Positions 63,178 to 64,000 of a stretch of DNA of 64,000 nucleotides are shown one piece after another (position 1 is the stretch's first letter; every line of letters starts with the position of its first letter). The notes beneath the pieces are model-generated. The model searched no databases and had not been told where the DNA came from. It saw nothing but the letters and a program-made list of their open reading frames with translations. This DNA is from Bradyrhizobium centrolobii (GTDB lineage: Bacteria > Pseudomonadota > Alphaproteobacteria > Rhizobiales > Xanthobacteraceae), in assembly GCF_001641635.1 (NCBI RefSeq), contig NZ_LUUB01000096.1, positions 32,744 to 96,743 of the forward strand, in the 5' to 3' direction. The position numbers were made by a program, and so were the translations under genes.

Positions 63178-63636
63178 TCACGGCTTTTGCTGAAATTCGT
63201 CCTTCGAGACGTAGTTGAAGTCCTCGACCAGCACGTCCTGGATGATGTCGGCCTGCATCCGCTCGTTGACGCGCTGCTTGATGGCGGCCGTGAGAATGGA
63301 CAGGTCGTAGCGGGCAAGCTTCCTGAAATCCAGGCGCTCGTCCGCATAGATCCTGCGAAAGGCTTCATCCACGACGAACGGCTCGGGTGGGACAGTAAGC
63401 TGGTGCATGGTGCGCGCCTCCACGGTGAAGACGAACCGCGCGACGATGTAGCCCTGCACGCTTCCGTTCTCGACCATGGGCACGCTCAGCGCCCGCGTCT
63501 TCTGGTATTGCAGCCCGTCGAGATATTCGTCCTTCGCAGGCAACAGGCTTCCGTTCTGTTTCCAGTAGGCCACGGCATAGCTCGTGCCTGCGGTGAGGAT
63601 GCAAACCCAGAGCCCGGCCAGCACCAGTCTGATCAT
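63178..63636 (-). CDS. Small membrane-anchored protein next to flagellar genes
   Basis: The 152-residue protein has one N-terminal membrane helix or signal (LVLAGLWVCILTAGTSYAVAY) and a soluble periplasmic part with ALSVPMVENGSVQGYIVARF. It resembles proteins of unknown function encoded in rhizobial flagellar loci. Its start overlaps the stop of the gene at 63633 (ATGA), so the two are co-translated. A role in flagellar assembly is inferred from position. Confidence 0.78.
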   Translation of the reverse strand: MIRLVLAGLWVCILTAGTSYAVAYWKQNGSLLPAKDEYLDGLQYQKTRALSVPMVENGSVQGYIVARFVFTVEARTMHQLTVPPEPFVVDEAFRRIYADERLDFRKLARYDLSILTAAIKQRVNERMQADIIQDVLVEDFNYVSKDEFQQKP

Positions 63637-63995
63637 TTGCGGTCCTGGGTTGCGCGACCGCTATAGGTGCCGTCCGACTCGGCGTCCCTGATCGCCTTGA
63701 GGATGATGGTCGCCACTTCCCGCACGGCGTCGTAGTGCATCTCGAGGATTGAGCGGTTTCGCTCGAGCTTCTCGCGCAGCCGCTGGATTTCCTCGGTGAT
63801 CTCGGCCTCGCCGCCGAGATGGATCCGCGCCCGCATCAGCCGGACGAACTCCAGCATGCTACGGCTCTTCCGGGCGCTGAAGTCGTCGAAGTCGATCTTC
63901 TTCCCGGTCGCGAGCGCGACCGTTTCCTCCTCCACGATGCTCTCGAGCCGCCGGATCGCCGCCAACAGGCCGCTGACCTCGTCCGGCCTCGCCAC
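63633..63995 (-). CDS. FlgN-like flagellar chaperone or related helical protein
   Basis: This mostly helical protein of about 120 residues (LLAAIRRLESIVEEETVALATG, then RSILEMHYDAVREVATIILKAI) has the length and layout of rhizobial FlgN-type proteins. The first usable start in the window is a GTG at 63995, but the frame stays open to the right edge, so the real start may lie outside. It is upstream of and overlaps the 63178 gene. Confidence 0.7.
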   Translation of the reverse strand: MARPDEVSGLLAAIRRLESIVEEETVALATGKKIDFDDFSARKSRSMLEFVRLMRARIHLGGEAEITEEIQRLREKLERNRSILEMHYDAVREVATIILKAIRDAESDGTYSGRATQDRK

Positions 63996-64000
63996 GTCGC

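Overview
The window looks like a chromosomal segment of a Bradyrhizobium-type alphaproteobacterium. The evidence is high GC with strong codon bias, dense LysR/GntR/MFS/ABC/TRAP catabolic clusters, paired small heat-shock genes behind a ROSE-type RNA thermometer, several families of palindromic intergenic repeats, and an FtcR/Rem-like flagellar regulator at the right edge. No rRNA, tRNA or CRISPR array was seen.

Layout. 0-3.4 kb: LysR regulator, two tiny coupled genes (the second probably frameshifted), a conserved small protein, and a two-gene Hsp20 operon with a visible RpoH-like promoter and ROSE leader. 3.5-6.4 kb: secreted GH79-like glycosidase and an MFS carrier. 6.8-10.7 kb: periplasmic binding protein, FAD dehydrogenase, IclR regulator. 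10.8-22.9 kb: a large, apparently divergent regulon. On the minus strand are a D-2-hydroxyacid dehydrogenase, RidA, aminotransferase, acetolactate-synthase-like enzyme, D-amino-acid dehydrogenase, Asp/Glu-racemase-like protein, GntR regulator, a two-subunit TPP decarboxylase and an SDR. On the plus strand is a three-gene polar amino-acid ABC importer. Together they suggest uptake and breakdown of an unusual amino acid through its 2-oxo acid.

22.9-30.7 kb is a relic-rich accessory segment. It holds a methyltransferase, a protein with caspase-like His-Gly and Cys motifs, a secreted alpha/beta hydrolase, a protein pairing a peptidoglycan-binding-like repeat with a papain-like Cys/His/Asn pattern, two pieces of a second copy of the upstream ABC ATPase gene, a frameshifted autotransporter remnant, an EF-hand protein and a MITE-like element.

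30.7-41.9 kb: carboxylesterase, MFS carrier and TetR; then a spermidine/putrescine-type ABC system with an FAD amine oxidase-like enzyme and a type II haloacid-dehalogenase-like protein, with a divergent LysR. 41.9-50.8 kb: a lipase, then a sugar-acid regulon (TRAP transporter, zinc alcohol dehydrogenase, mannonate dehydratase, GntR regulator and a divergent mannonate/fructuronate oxidoreductase) with a perfect GntR-type operator in the divergent gap. 50.9-61.5 kb: mixed genes (SnoaL-like, membrane patatin, CbbY-like HAD, NAD-epimerase-like, serine hydrolase, dienelactone hydrolase, MFS, MarR, coiled-coil membrane protein). 62.3-64 kb: start of a flagellar locus.

All functional calls come from reading motifs and family resemblance by eye; no database search was possible.
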